From contig JACSRI010000135.1 of the NCBI GenBank assembly GCA_014879845.1, positions 1-48,386 on the forward strand: a DNA stretch of 48,386 nt, in the 5' to 3' direction. Position numbers and translations under genes: made by a program. The DNA is from Opitutaceae bacterium (lineage in GTDB: Bacteria > Verrucomicrobiota > Verrucomicrobiia > Opitutales > Opitutaceae). The notes under the pieces were generated by a model. The model was not told the origin of the DNA, did no database searches, and saw nothing but the letters and a program-made list of their open reading frames with translations. Shown here piece by piece: positions 16,644 through 25,533 of the stretch. Position 1 is the first letter of the stretch. Each line of letters begins with the position of its first letter.

Positions 16644-17873
16644 TCACTCCGCCGCCGCCGGCTCAGGGACGGGCGCGGGCGCCGTGGAGGCCGCGGTGCC
16701 GCGCGTGGTCAGGCGCGCGTGCACCTCGGCAAAGGTCCCGGCCCAATCAGGGTATCGGCCGGAGTCGATCCATTCGCGCAGGTGCGCGAGGGACGACAAC
16801 TCGACCGCACGCACTTCCGTCGCAGAACGCACCGCCGGCTCAGTGAGGAGGCGATGCGTCGGCGCCGCATTGAGCTGCGGAAACGCCGCGGCAAACTGCG
16901 CCCGTTCGCCCGGGCCCACGTCGCCGCGCGCGAAGTAGCGCTCGAGCTGGGCGCGCTGCGCCGGATCGCGGACGTCGGCGCGGGCAAAGAGTCCGGCCCG
17001 CACGCCGGTCGAACCGGCGAAGAGCGACGCATCGTCATTGAGCGCGGTGAGACAGGCGGCCGGCGCAGCGAGGACGAGACGGTCGGCGGTGAGAAAGGCC
17101 ACAAAACGCGAGGTTCGCGACGCCCGCGTGCCGCTCAGGTCGGAGAGGTCCTTGAGCGGCTCGGCCGTGCCGCCGGCGACGAGCACGTCGAAGCCCTCCA
17201 TCCAGGACGCACTCCCGCGGGCCGACCACTCGGGGTCGTGGATGAACTCCTGCACGCGGACGCGCACGAGGCTGCTCCACTCGGCCGTGGTGTGACCACG
17301 CACGAGCTCGCGCAACGCCAGCGACCATTCGCCGGGTTCGTCGGGTCGCGCCTGCAGGAGCGTGATCGCGAGTTCGTGGGCGAGCTTGCGATCGCGCTGC
17401 GCCACGTAGTCAAAAAGCGCCACGCGCAGCGTCGGCCAGTCCATCAGCCAACCACCGCGGCCGACGGTGAAGACTTCGCTGAAACGCACATCGCGGCCCG
17501 ACTCGAAGAAAGCGCGCAGCGCGCCCTCCTGCTCGGTCGACTCCATCGCATCGAAGGCCGTGAACAACGTCCACACGAAGAGCCGCAGCTGGTCGGGCCC
17601 GGCCGCAGCCGCGGCGCGCGCGCGTTCGACGATCATCTCCCAGCGCCCGCTCACGGCTGCCTCGGCCGCCTCGGCCGCGGCCTGGATGAGCCCGGCCCGG
17701 TGGCCGTCCGCCGCGGCCTGGCTGGTGCGTTGTGGCGCGGTGGCCGCGCCCTCCGTCGTCGCCTTCGAACCGCCCAGGTACGGCCAGAGAAAGACGAGGC
17801 CGACGGCGAGCACCGCGAGGGCGACAAAGGTCACCTGCGGCCAGCCGGAGCCGTTGTGGGAGTCAGACGCCAT
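16644..17873 (-). CDS. Hypothetical membrane-anchored protein
   Basis: 409 aa from the ATG at 17873. A single membrane helix (about residues 13-32, VTFVALAVLAVGLVFLWPYL) precedes a ~370-residue alanine-rich helical region, probably outside the cytoplasm, without cysteine motifs or catalytic signatures I recognise. The C-terminus is Ala/Pro-rich. The repeating helices (e.g. LAHELAITLLQARPDEPGEW) could form an alpha-solenoid. It stands between the RNase D and RlmM genes on the same strand, about 100 and 70 bp away; no function can be inferred. Confidence 0.6.
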   Translation of the reverse strand: MASDSHNGSGWPQVTFVALAVLAVGLVFLWPYLGGSKATTEGAATAPQRTSQAAADGHRAGLIQAAAEAAEAAVSGRWEMIVERARAAAAAGPDQLRLFVWTLFTAFDAMESTEQEGALRAFFESGRDVRFSEVFTVGRGGWLMDWPTLRVALFDYVAQRDRKLAHELAITLLQARPDEPGEWSLALRELVRGHTTAEWSSLVRVRVQEFIHDPEWSARGSASWMEGFDVLVAGGTAEPLKDLSDLSGTRASRTSRFVAFLTADRLVLAAPAACLTALNDDASLFAGSTGVRAGLFARADVRDPAQRAQLERYFARGDVGPGERAQFAAAFPQLNAAPTHRLLTEPAVRSATEVRAVELSSLAHLREWIDSGRYPDWAGTFAEVHARLTTRGTAASTAPAPVPEPAAAE

Positions 17874-17975
17874 GACGCCCGAGGCTACGTCGCGAGGTCG
17901 ACTCCGCAATCACCGTATGAATCGGATGCATGGACCGTTCACGGGTGGCGCCCGCGGCGGTCCACCCGCTGGCGT

Positions 17976-19367
17976 TCACTGCGCGACAAACGACTCGAGC
18001 ACGGGCCGGAGCAGGTCGACCTGCCAGGGCTGAAGCACCTTGTCCGCCTCGGCCGGCGCGCGGCAGAGCTGCGCGATCTGCGAGCGGCTGGCGATGAGCG
18101 TGGCGTCGATCTGCAACTCATGCGCGACCTTGTCGCGATGGGACTTGATGCGGTCCTGGCGCGCGAGTTCCTCGGCATCGAGCGGATCGGGCCGCGGGCC
18201 CCGCGTGTCGCGGCGCGGGAGCGATTTGGGATCGCGCTCGAGCCCGCGCTCGAGGGTCTCGAGCAGTCCGCGCGACGGACCGCGGCGCAGGCCGTTGGGG
18301 AGCCGCTCGTAGACCTCGCGGTGCGAGCCGTCGGCGACGGCGAGGGCAAGCTTGGCGAGGTAATCGTTGCTCATCACCTTGAACGGCGGGCGGTCGAGGC
18401 GCTTGGCCTCGGCCTCGCGCCAGTGCCAGAGCTCGTAGAGCGCGGCGAGCGCGCGCGGCGACATGCCACGCGACGGGCCGATGCGCCAGGCATGGACGTT
18501 CTCCTCCGGGAAACCCACGGTCGCGACATCGATCTGCCAGCGGCACTTCTGCCGATGCCAGTCGAGGCGGCCGAGGCGCGTGAGCTCGTCGGTGAGGATG
18601 CGGTGGATCTCGAAGAGATGCGCCACGTCGCCGGCGGCGTAGTTGAGCATCTTCGGGGGCAGCGGGCGCCGCGACCAGTCGGCCTTCTGGCTGTCCTTCG
18701 GATGATGGATGCCGAGATATTCCTCGAGCAGCGAGGCCAGCCCGATGCGCTCGCGCCCGATCAGCTGCGCGGCGAGCATGGTATCGAAGACCTCGGCGGG
18801 CCGGAACTTCGTCAGATCCCAAAGTAGGCGCAGATCGTAGTCGCTGCCGTGCATGAGCAGCGATTTCTGCGCAAGCAGATCGAAGAACGGTGCGAGATCG
18901 ATGCCGGCGAGCGGGTCGACGATGAACTGGCGTCCGCCCGCCGAGACTTGGATGAGGCAGACGCGCGTCTCGTAATGGTGGAGGTTGTCCGCCTCGGTAT
19001 CGATGGCGATGAGAGTCTGGCCCTGCAGATGATCGAGGAGGCCTGCGAGGCCGTCCTGGGTGTCGACGTAGGTGAACTCCGCCTCGGCCGGCTGCGGTCC
19101 GCGCTCGCCACGGGCGCGATCACGCGCCTCGTGATGGCCGCCGCGACGCGACGGACGCTGGCCCTGGCCGGAAGTCTCCGCCTCGCCGCCGTCGGGGCGG
19201 TCGCGTCCACCTCCACCGCGGCGCCCGCGCCTGCGCGAGCGGCGTCCGCCGCCCTGCCCCGCGTCGTCAGCCGTGGAGCCAGCCTTCGAGGAATCCGGCG
19301 ATGAGGATGGGGAGATCCTTGCTGTAACCGCCTTCCAGTATCGCTGCAGTCGGGAGATCAGCGTCAT
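17976..19367 (-). CDS. rnd: Ribonuclease D with basic N-terminal extension
   Basis: 463 aa. A DEDD-type 3'-5' exonuclease domain spans about 95-265: IAIDTEADNL (Exo I, Asp and Glu), HGSDYDLRLL (Exo II) and NYAAGDVAHLFEI (Exo III, Tyr and Asp, the DEDDy form). A helical HRDC-like region follows (about 300-460). Together these define RNase D, which trims tRNA 3' ends and other structured RNAs. Unusually, residues 35-90 are Arg/Gly-rich (RRSRRRGRRGGGG), like an RGG RNA-binding tail. The first 33 codons overlap the end of the upstream HDAC gene by 101 nt; no later start codon precedes the nuclease domain, so the overlap seems genuine. Confidence 0.88.
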   Translation of the reverse strand: MTLISRLQRYWKAVTARISPSSSPDSSKAGSTADDAGQGGGRRSRRRGRRGGGGRDRPDGGEAETSGQGQRPSRRGGHHEARDRARGERGPQPAEAEFTYVDTQDGLAGLLDHLQGQTLIAIDTEADNLHHYETRVCLIQVSAGGRQFIVDPLAGIDLAPFFDLLAQKSLLMHGSDYDLRLLWDLTKFRPAEVFDTMLAAQLIGRERIGLASLLEEYLGIHHPKDSQKADWSRRPLPPKMLNYAAGDVAHLFEIHRILTDELTRLGRLDWHRQKCRWQIDVATVGFPEENVHAWRIGPSRGMSPRALAALYELWHWREAEAKRLDRPPFKVMSNDYLAKLALAVADGSHREVYERLPNGLRRGPSRGLLETLERGLERDPKSLPRRDTRGPRPDPLDAEELARQDRIKSHRDKVAHELQIDATLIASRSQIAQLCRAPAEADKVLQPWQVDLLRPVLESFVAQ

Positions 19368-20172
19368 GCAGCCACCCGCCCAGGGTGATGAAATCGTCGC
19401 GCCTCAAACATAACGTGGTAATTGGATCATGCTCATAGGCATCGAATCCCGCGGAGACGAGCACAAGATCGGGCCGGAAGGAAAGGAGCGACTCCCACGA
19501 CTGGCGCAACAGGGCCATGTGGCGCTCCGGCGACGTGTCGGGCAGGACGGGAAAGTTCAGGCAGTTGCCGTCGCTGATCGTCCCCGTGCCCGGATAGCCC
19601 GGGAACTGGTGCACCGAGGCGAAGCTGATGCCTTCACGTCCGCGCACGATCGCCTCGGTGCCGTTGCCGTGGTGGGCGTCGAAATCCCAGATCGCCACGC
19701 GCGCGACACCGGAAGCGCGGGCCTTGATGGCGGCAAGTGCGATGTTGTTGAGGTAGCAAAACCCCTGCGCCCGGTCGGCCGTCGCATGATGGCCGGGCGG
19801 CCGCATCAGGCTGAACGCCGCGTGCCCCTTTCGCGCCGACTCCATCGCAGCGAGGGCCGCGCCCGCGGAGAGTGCGGCATGCTCGGCGATCCCTTCGTGG
19901 TAGGGCGTGTCGCCGTCGAACGGCTCGGGCGCACGCAGGCGTTGCAGATGCCGGGGCGAGTGCGCGAGGAGCAGGTCCTCGAGGGCCGCGGGTTCTGGAC
20001 GGCGCCACTCGATGCCATGCACGGCATGGGCGAGATGGGCGGCCGAGGCGATCACACGTTCCGGTCGTTCGGGGTGCCCGGGCGCCGCATACCCCACACA
20101 TGCTGGATGGTGAAAAACGACCACGCGCCGAAATTCGCCGACAGGCCCGGAGTCTGACAAGGAGCAAAACAC
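19267..20172 (-). CDS. Histone deacetylase/acetoin utilisation family deacetylase
   Basis: About 300 aa. Characteristic motifs occur in order: HPERPERV, MRPPGHHATADRAQGFCYLNN (the tandem His of the charge relay), WDFDAHHGNGTEAI (zinc Asp and His), VSAGFDAYEHDPI (second zinc Asp) and LEGGYS. Bacterial members deacetylate small amines or acetylated lysines; the substrate is not predictable here. The start is uncertain: GTG 20172 gives a long non-conserved lead, and GTG 20124 just before VVFHHPACVGY fits the family better. The 3' end overlaps the RNase D start by 101 nt. Confidence 0.9.
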   Translation of the reverse strand: MFCSLSDSGPVGEFRRVVVFHHPACVGYAAPGHPERPERVIASAAHLAHAVHGIEWRRPEPAALEDLLLAHSPRHLQRLRAPEPFDGDTPYHEGIAEHAALSAGAALAAMESARKGHAAFSLMRPPGHHATADRAQGFCYLNNIALAAIKARASGVARVAIWDFDAHHGNGTEAIVRGREGISFASVHQFPGYPGTGTISDGNCLNFPVLPDTSPERHMALLRQSWESLLSFRPDLVLVSAGFDAYEHDPITTLCLRRDDFITLGGWLHDADLPTAAILEGGYSKDLPILIAGFLEGWLHG

Positions 20173-20327
20173 ACACGACCGGCCGAGGATGTGAGGGCCG
20201 TCGCGGGATGAAACCGCATGTGGTCCACGCGGCTACGTGAGGAGCGTGGCCCGCCCGTAGCCGAATTCACCCGTAGCGGCGTCGGCCAAACGCGGCAGCC
20301 CGGCGACTCGGGTTGCCATTCAGCCTT

Positions 20328-20355
20328 TTAGCCCTTCAGTCCTTCAGCCTTTCTC
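20328..20355 (+). repeat. Short CTTTCAGCC-type repeat
   Basis: Four imperfect copies of TTCAGCC/TTTAGCCC run together just before the XdhC start codon. Likely a simple-sequence tract; it may place the ribosome site in a pyrimidine-rich context. No other element is seen in the 188-bp gap 20173-20360. Confidence 0.45.
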
Positions 20356-20360
20356 ACTCG

Positions 20361-21419
20361 ATGCGCACGCTCTGGCCCCAACTCAGCTCCTGGATCGACG
20401 GCGCCGAATCGTTTGCCCTCGCGACCGTCACAGCCGTCTCGGGCAGCGCGCCGCGCCTGCCGGGCGCCTGCATGACCATCGCGCCGGGCTCGCTGCGGTT
20501 TCTCGGCTCCGTCTCCTCGGGCTGCCTCGACGTGGAGGTCGTGGAGGCCGCGCGCGCCACCCTCGCCTCAGGCGAGCCGCAAATGTTGCGTTTCGGCCCC
20601 GACGGCCAACCGCCCTGGACCGACGGCCTGACCTGCGGCGGCTGGATCGCCGTGCGTGTCGAGCCCTGGTGGGGTTCGCAATCTCGCGTCGAGCCGCGCG
20701 CGATCGTGCCGCACCTGCGCGGCTGGCTCGAACGCGACGAATCCGCCGTGATCCTCAGCCGCGACGACTGCCATCTCGCCCTCACGCCCGACGGTGCGGC
20801 GTTCGGCGACTCGGCGGCGTTTTCCACGGAGGAGACGCACACCGCGCTCGCGCGCCTGGCGGCCGACCTGCCGCCGGCACTGGCCGGGACCGACGCCGAG
20901 GCCGTCTTCGTGCGCACGATCCGCCGACGGCCGCGGTTGTTCATCGTGGGTGCCACCGATGTGGCTGCCCGCCTCCTGTCGTGCGCGCGCGAGGCCGGAT
21001 TTGCCACGGTCGTGATCGACCCGCGCGCGGCCTACGCGGATGAGTCGCGTTTCTCCACCCGGCCCGACCGTCTCGCCCGCATCTGGCCGCAGGGCGTCAT
21101 CCAGGAGTTGCGGCCCGGCCCGCGCGATGCGGCCGTCGCGGTGACGCACGATCCCAAGATCGACGACGTCGCGCTGCTCGCCCTGCTCCGCACGCCGTGT
21201 GGTTACGTCGGGGCCATGGGCAGCACGCGCAGCCACGCCCACCGACTCGAGCGTCTGCGCGACCAGGGTGCAGCCGACGCGGATCTCGCGCGCATCCACG
21301 GCCCGGCCGGCATCCATCTCGCCACCCCGCACGCCGCCGGCATCGCCGTGGGCATCCTCGCCGGCATCCTCAAGTGGCAGGCCGAGGACGAGCGCCGGCG
21401 CGCGGCGATCACCCTGTAG
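20361..21419 (+). CDS. XdhC/CoxI-family molybdenum cofactor chaperone
   Basis: 352 aa. The N-terminal XdhC_CoxI domain (about 10-75) includes LATVTAVSGSAPRLPGACM and GSVSSGCLDVEVVE with the conserved Cys; the C-terminal Rossmann-like XdhC_C domain begins at RPRLFIVGATDVAARLL and ends with YVGAMGSTRSHAHRLERL and GIHLATPHAAGIAVGILAGIL. Such proteins (XdhC, PaoD) bind molybdenum cofactor, help its maturation (sulfuration or cytosine dinucleotide form) and insert it into the partner enzyme. The neighbouring PaoABC-like operon is the obvious client. ATG 20361 was chosen because earlier codons encode the repeat tract. Confidence 0.88.
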   Translation: MRTLWPQLSSWIDGAESFALATVTAVSGSAPRLPGACMTIAPGSLRFLGSVSSGCLDVEVVEAARATLASGEPQMLRFGPDGQPPWTDGLTCGGWIAVRVEPWWGSQSRVEPRAIVPHLRGWLERDESAVILSRDDCHLALTPDGAAFGDSAAFSTEETHTALARLAADLPPALAGTDAEAVFVRTIRRRPRLFIVGATDVAARLLSCAREAGFATVVIDPRAAYADESRFSTRPDRLARIWPQGVIQELRPGPRDAAVAVTHDPKIDDVALLALLRTPCGYVGAMGSTRSHAHRLERLRDQGAADADLARIHGPAGIHLATPHAAGIAVGILAGILKWQAEDERRRAAITL

Positions 21420-21438
21420 CGCGGGCTTCCCGCCCGCC
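21416..21438. repeat. GC-rich stem-loop repeat overlapping the XdhC stop
   Basis: GTAGC followed by GCGGGCTTCCCGCCCGC, a hairpin with a CGGGC stem. The TAG of the xdhC-like gene is part of it. The layout resembles the repeats at 12044, 31246 and 31305. Confidence 0.5.
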
Positions 21439-21521
21439 CTCGCAACGACGCCGAAGGGACGTCACCGCGGCCGCGCTGCTTCCGCCTCGTGGACGTCGCC
21501 GTCGCGGATACTGTCGCGCGC

Positions 21522-22115
21522 ATGCCCGGGCTTCCCACCGCCATCATCCTCGCCGCCGGCCTCTCGCGCCGCGCCGCGCCGCGGCACAAACTGCTCCTGC
21601 CCGCGCCCGACGGCAGCGGACGCACGGTCGTGCGCGCGACGGTCGAGGCGTTCTGCGGCGCGGCCCCGCACCTCGCCGAAATCGTGGTCGTGACCGGCCA
21701 CGCCCGCGCCGAGATCGAGGCGGCCCTGGCCGGCCTGCCGGTGCGGGGCGTCTTCGCGTCGGATTTCGCCCAGGGCATGGGCCACTCGCTGGCCGCCGGC
21801 GTGCGTGCCACGAATCCGGATACGCCGGGCTTCCTGGTTTCGCCGGGTGACCTGCCCGGGCTTGGGCCGGCGCTGGTCGCACGCGTCGCCGCGGCGGCGA
21901 ACGCGGGAGAACCACCCTTTCGCCGACACATCGTGCCGACCGCGGATGGCCGGCGCGGACACCCGGTGTTTCTCGGGAGCTGGCTGCGCGAGGCCTTGAG
22001 CAAACTCACCGGCGACATGGGCGCACGACTGCTCCTGCAGCTGCCGCGGGAGCGATCGCGCACCGACCTGCTGGAGGTCCGCGACGAGGCGATCCTGCGG
22101 GATGTGGATGCTTGA
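21522..22115 (+). CDS. MocA-like molybdenum cofactor cytidylyltransferase
   Basis: 197 aa. A nucleotidyltransferase of the MobA/MocA fold: TAIILAAGLSRR is the NTP-binding loop, followed by KLLLPAPDG, VVVTGHARAEIEAAL, GMGHSLAAGVRA and FLVSPGDLPGL, whose Asp binds the metal, and GRRGHPVFL near the end. The GMGxSL and GHP motifs are those of MocA, which adds CMP to molybdopterin to make the dinucleotide cofactor used by PaoC-type enzymes. The start ATG 21522 (MPGLP) is preferred to GTG 21489. It follows the XdhC gene by about 100 bp and converges on the oxidoreductase operon. Confidence 0.85.
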   Translation: MPGLPTAIILAAGLSRRAAPRHKLLLPAPDGSGRTVVRATVEAFCGAAPHLAEIVVVTGHARAEIEAALAGLPVRGVFASDFAQGMGHSLAAGVRATNPDTPGFLVSPGDLPGLGPALVARVAAAANAGEPPFRRHIVPTADGRRGHPVFLGSWLREALSKLTGDMGARLLLQLPRERSRTDLLEVRDEAILRDVDA

Positions 22116-22120
22116 CGCAG

Positions 22121-22179
22121 GACGGGCGTCACTGCCCGTCACGAAGGCGGCAGTCTCGACAGGCACGGAGGCCTGTCGC
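22121..22179. repeat. Two adjacent stem-loops between mocA-like gene and Pao operon
   Basis: GACGGGC...GCCCGTC (22121-22140) and GACAGGC...GCCTGTC (22159-22178), both perfect 7-bp stems with 6-nt loops. They lie between convergent genes, so they could act as a two-way terminator, although no T-runs follow. They look related to the other GC-rich hairpin repeats here. Confidence 0.5.
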
Positions 22180-22188
22180 CACGCCAAT

Positions 22189-22413
22189 TCACCCGCCCGG
22201 CTGGTAACAAGGCCGCGTCGCGTCCGAGCAGTCCTCGGTGTTGACGCGGCGGTCGTCGAGGCCGAGCGGCGTCATCGTCTTGTTGCACCAGCAGTGCCGG
22301 GCGGTGCCGGACTCGAGTTCGTCGAGTTCGGCCCCGGCCTGCGGCGGCACAGGCATGTAGAGCATCTTTGTGCGCAGATGGCGGCAGAGCGGCGGATTCA
22401 TCGGCGTATTCAC
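22189..22413 (-). CDS. Small five-cysteine protein coupled to the Pao operon
   Basis: 74 aa from GTG 22413, which overlaps the stop of the FAD-subunit gene (GTGA); an in-frame ATG lies at 22401. Conserved-looking parts are LCRHLRTKMLYMP, HCWCNKTM and a C-terminal ATRPCYQ. Five Cys (10, 41, 43, 62, 69) in so small a protein suggest metal or iron-sulfur binding. I recall similar CRxLRTK...WC-type small proteins beside such oxidoreductases in Acidobacteria and Verrucomicrobia, without an assigned function. Its coupling to the FeS/flavin subunit suggests a role in assembly or electron transfer. Confidence 0.65.
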   Translation of the reverse strand: MNTPMNPPLCRHLRTKMLYMPVPPQAGAELDELESGTARHCWCNKTMTPLGLDDRRVNTEDCSDATRPCYQPGG

Positions 22414-23378
22414 CCCGGGGTGGCGGCCGCGAGCAGCGCGCGCTTGATCAGGGCGCGCGCGATCGGGACCTTGTAGGCATTGTGCGGCAGCGGCTCAGCC
22501 TTCTCGAGCAGGAGCGCGGCTGCGGCGTCGGCCGTGGTTTCGTCGAGCCTCGTGCCGACGAGCGCCTTCTCGGCGCGCTCGTCGCGATAGGGCACGGGCG
22601 AGACCGCGCCGAGGGCGATGCGGGCTTGACGCACGACGCCGCCCTCGAGCTCGAGCGACACCGCGCAACTCACGAGCGCCCAGTCAAACGACGCCTTCTC
22701 GCTCGCCTGCACGAACGCGCTGCGCCGTGCGGCGAGCGGGATCTCGATCGCGGTGAGCATCTCGCCGGGCACGATCGCGTGGTGCACGGCGTGGTCATCC
22801 CACGCCGGCGCGTAGAGCTCGGCCATGGTCAACCGTCGCTCGCCGCCGCGCCCGCGCACCACGACGCTCGCGTCGAGGACGGTGAGCGCGACGGCGAGGC
22901 TCGAGACGAGCGGGCTGATGCAGTAGCCGCCGGTGAAGAGGGCGTGATACTTGTGCTCGCCCTCGCGGGCGTAGCAAACGTCGCCGCCCTTCTTCATGCA
23001 CGTCACGTCGCGGTGCCGGTAATACCAACAGCGCGAGTGCTGCAGGAGGTTGCCGGCGACGGTCGAGACGTGGCGGATCTGCGGCGAGGCCACGTCGCGG
23101 GCCGCGGCGGCGAGGCCGGGGAACGCGCGCGCGAGGTCGGCGTGCGCGGCGATCGTCGCGACGGTCACGTTCGCGCCGATCGTCCAGCCGGCGGACTTCT
23201 TCTCGATCGTGTCGAGCCCCGGGATGCGGGTGACGGCGACGACCTTGTCCGCCTCGACCAGGCCTTCCTTAAGTTCGCCAAGCAGGTCGATGCCGCCGGC
23301 GAGAAGGCGGCAACGCTCGGACGACTCGGCCACGGCCGTGTCCACGGAGAGCGCCCGCTGATAGGTGAATGGTTTCAT
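22410..23378 (-). CDS. PaoB-like FAD-binding subunit with extra 4Fe-4S site
   Basis: 322 aa. The FAD-binding domain of molybdopterin dehydrogenases is seen in LLAGGIDLLGELKEG (the AGGTD-type loop), TIGANVTVATIA and SPQIRHVSTVAGNLLQ, followed by a CO_deh_flav_C domain. After NLLQ comes an insertion with Cys117, Cys127, Cys135 and Cys153 (RCWYYRHRD, CMKKGGDVCYAREGEHKYHA), as in E. coli PaoB/YagS, where four cysteines hold a 4Fe-4S cluster. The subunit passes electrons from the molybdenum site via 2Fe-2S to FAD. It lies 25 bp after the large subunit gene. Confidence 0.88.
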   Translation of the reverse strand: MKPFTYQRALSVDTAVAESSERCRLLAGGIDLLGELKEGLVEADKVVAVTRIPGLDTIEKKSAGWTIGANVTVATIAAHADLARAFPGLAAAARDVASPQIRHVSTVAGNLLQHSRCWYYRHRDVTCMKKGGDVCYAREGEHKYHALFTGGYCISPLVSSLAVALTVLDASVVVRGRGGERRLTMAELYAPAWDDHAVHHAIVPGEMLTAIEIPLAARRSAFVQASEKASFDWALVSCAVSLELEGGVVRQARIALGAVSPVPYRDERAEKALVGTRLDETTADAAAALLLEKAEPLPHNAYKVPIARALIKRALLAAATPG

Positions 23379-23403
23379 GGGTGGTGCGTGCGGGGTTGGC
23401 GGG

Positions 23404-25533
23404 TCATGCGGGCTGGGTGGCGAAGAGGCTCATCCAGGCATCGTGCGGGTTGTCCCTCGCCGCGCCCGGCACCTTGCCGAGGGCCGCGAGGACCTTGTCG
23501 GGAGTGATCGGCAGGCTCGTGACGCGCGCGCCGATGGCGTTGGCCACGGCGTTGGCGATGGCCGAGGCCGTCGGGATCGTCACCGGTTCCCCGATACCCA
23601 TGACGCGGCGCTCCAGCAGGTCCATGAACGCGACGTCGATCTCCGGCACGTCGGCGATGCCCGGGAGCTTGTAGGTCTCGAAGTTCGGGTTGAGCATCAC
23701 GCCGCTGGTCGAGTCCATCACGCGGTTCTCATAGAGCGCGTAGCCGATGCCCATCATGATGCCGCCGTTGGCCTGGCTGCGGGCGGTGAGCTCGTTGACG
23801 AGCAGGCCGGCGTCCTGCACGCAGGTCACCCGCTTGACGCGCACGAAGCCCGTCTCGGTGTCGACCTCGACCTCCGCCATCTGCACGCCGCCGGTGCCGG
23901 CGGCGGAGAGGCCGTCGATCCAGCGGCCCTGGAGGACGAGCGGGGAGACGCCGAGCTTGCGGCACGCGGCCCTCCACTGCGGGCCGCGCACGTCGGCGAG
24001 GCCGGAGGTTCGCATCAACTCCTCGATCGCCTTCGTGCAGACGTCGAAGACGGCGGGCGTGACCGAGGTGACGGTCATGCTGCCGCCGCTCGCGCCCGAG
24101 GGCGGAAAACGCGAGTCCGCGATGCGCACCTGGATGTCGGCGGGCGTCAGCCCGAGCAGCTCGGCCGCGACGACCGCGATGACCGTGTGCGTCCCCGTGC
24201 CCAGATCCTGGGTACCGCAGCGGATCTCGACCGAGCCGTCCGGGCTCACCTCGATCTCCGCCTGCGTGCCGCCGCCGGGCACGCGCCAGGCGGAGCCAGC
24301 GCAACCGACGCCGGTCTTGACCGGACCCGACGAGGAGCCCGGCTTGCGGTACTTCGCGGCCCAGCCGAAGCGCTCGGCCGCCATGCGGTACTGGCGCTGG
24401 CGCAGCTCCATCGGGTCGTTCTTGATGCGCAGCTCGACCGGATCGATCCCGAGCTTCACCGCGAGTTCATCGAGGATCGACTCGATGCCGAACGAGGCCG
24501 GCGGACATCCCGGCGCGCGAAACGCCGCGGCGGGACCGGCGTGGATCGAGACCTCGGTGTGGCGCGTGCGGAAGTTGGGCACGCGGTAGATGTAGGGGGC
24601 GGGGAAACCCGAGTTGGTCGAGCCGCCGGCGGACGGGCCGCCTGCGGCGTAACCGGCGCATCCATACGACTCCATCGAGAACGCCGTCAGCGTGCCGTCG
24701 GCCCTCGCGCCGACGCGGATCTTCTGGAACGTCGAGGGCCGGTTGCCCACCGCGAGCGACTCGTCGAAGCGCGTGAGCATCAGGCGCACGGGCGCGCCCG
24801 CGGCCTGCGAGAGCCGCGCAGCCAGCAAACCTTCGACGCCGGCGCTGAATTTCGAGCCGAAGCCACCGCCCATGAACTCGCCGAGCACGCGCACCTTGTT
24901 TTGCGGCAGCTCGAGGGCGCCGGAGAGTCCGTCGCGCACGCCGGAGATGCCCTGTGTGGAGTGCCAGGCGGTGAGTTCGCCGTCCTTGAACGAGGCCACG
25001 CCGCCGTGGGTCTCCATCGGCTGGTGGATCTCCACCTGCGTGGCATACAGGCCCTCGACGACGACATCCGCCTCGGCGAAGCCCTTGTCGGGGTCGCCCT
25101 GCTTGCGCTCGCGGCCGGCGCCGGTGTTCGGCGTCTCGGCGAACACGCGCGGCGCGTCGGGCCTCGCCGCGAGGTGCTCCTTCACGACGTGCGGCTGCGG
25201 CTCCGCCACGACCTTGATCGCGCGCAGCGCGTCGAGGGCCGCGCGCTTGGAGGTGGCCGCGACGGCGGCGAGTTCGTCGCCGTAGTAGCGGACCTGGCGC
25301 GAACCCTCGCGCACGAGGATCGCGGCCTTGACGCCGCGCACCTTCAGCGCAGGCGCGAGGTCGATCGAAGTGATCTTCGCCGCCGCCCAGCGCGAGCGCA
25401 GGACAACTCCATAGAGACAACCCTCGGGCTGCACGTCGTGCGCGTACTTCGCGGCGCCCGAGACTTTCTTCGCGCCGTCGACGCGGGGCGTCGACTTGCC
25501 GATGTATTTCGGATCCTTGGGCCACTCAGGCAT
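23404..25533 (-). CDS. PaoC-like molybdopterin-binding aldehyde oxidoreductase large subunit
   Basis: 709 aa, near the length of E. coli PaoC. GKSTPRVDGAKKVSGAAKYA opens the aldehyde oxidase a/b hammerhead domain; GEFMGGGFGSKFSAG binds the cofactor, AAFRAPGCPPASFGIESILDE is the AFRAPG loop, GTQDLGTGTHTVIAV and SGASGGSMTVTS bind molybdopterin, and GIGEPVTIPTASAIANAV carries the catalytic Glu near the C-terminus. The substrate is probably an aldehyde, oxidised to the acid in the periplasm, as for PaoABC; xanthine or isoquinoline cannot be excluded. No export signal of its own, so it would travel with the Tat-borne small subunit. Its ATG overlaps the end of the small-subunit gene by 8 nt. Confidence 0.9.
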   Translation of the reverse strand: MPEWPKDPKYIGKSTPRVDGAKKVSGAAKYAHDVQPEGCLYGVVLRSRWAAAKITSIDLAPALKVRGVKAAILVREGSRQVRYYGDELAAVAATSKRAALDALRAIKVVAEPQPHVVKEHLAARPDAPRVFAETPNTGAGRERKQGDPDKGFAEADVVVEGLYATQVEIHQPMETHGGVASFKDGELTAWHSTQGISGVRDGLSGALELPQNKVRVLGEFMGGGFGSKFSAGVEGLLAARLSQAAGAPVRLMLTRFDESLAVGNRPSTFQKIRVGARADGTLTAFSMESYGCAGYAAGGPSAGGSTNSGFPAPYIYRVPNFRTRHTEVSIHAGPAAAFRAPGCPPASFGIESILDELAVKLGIDPVELRIKNDPMELRQRQYRMAAERFGWAAKYRKPGSSSGPVKTGVGCAGSAWRVPGGGTQAEIEVSPDGSVEIRCGTQDLGTGTHTVIAVVAAELLGLTPADIQVRIADSRFPPSGASGGSMTVTSVTPAVFDVCTKAIEELMRTSGLADVRGPQWRAACRKLGVSPLVLQGRWIDGLSAAGTGGVQMAEVEVDTETGFVRVKRVTCVQDAGLLVNELTARSQANGGIMMGIGYALYENRVMDSTSGVMLNPNFETYKLPGIADVPEIDVAFMDLLERRVMGIGEPVTIPTASAIANAVANAIGARVTSLPITPDKVLAALGKVPGAARDNPHDAWMSLFATQPA

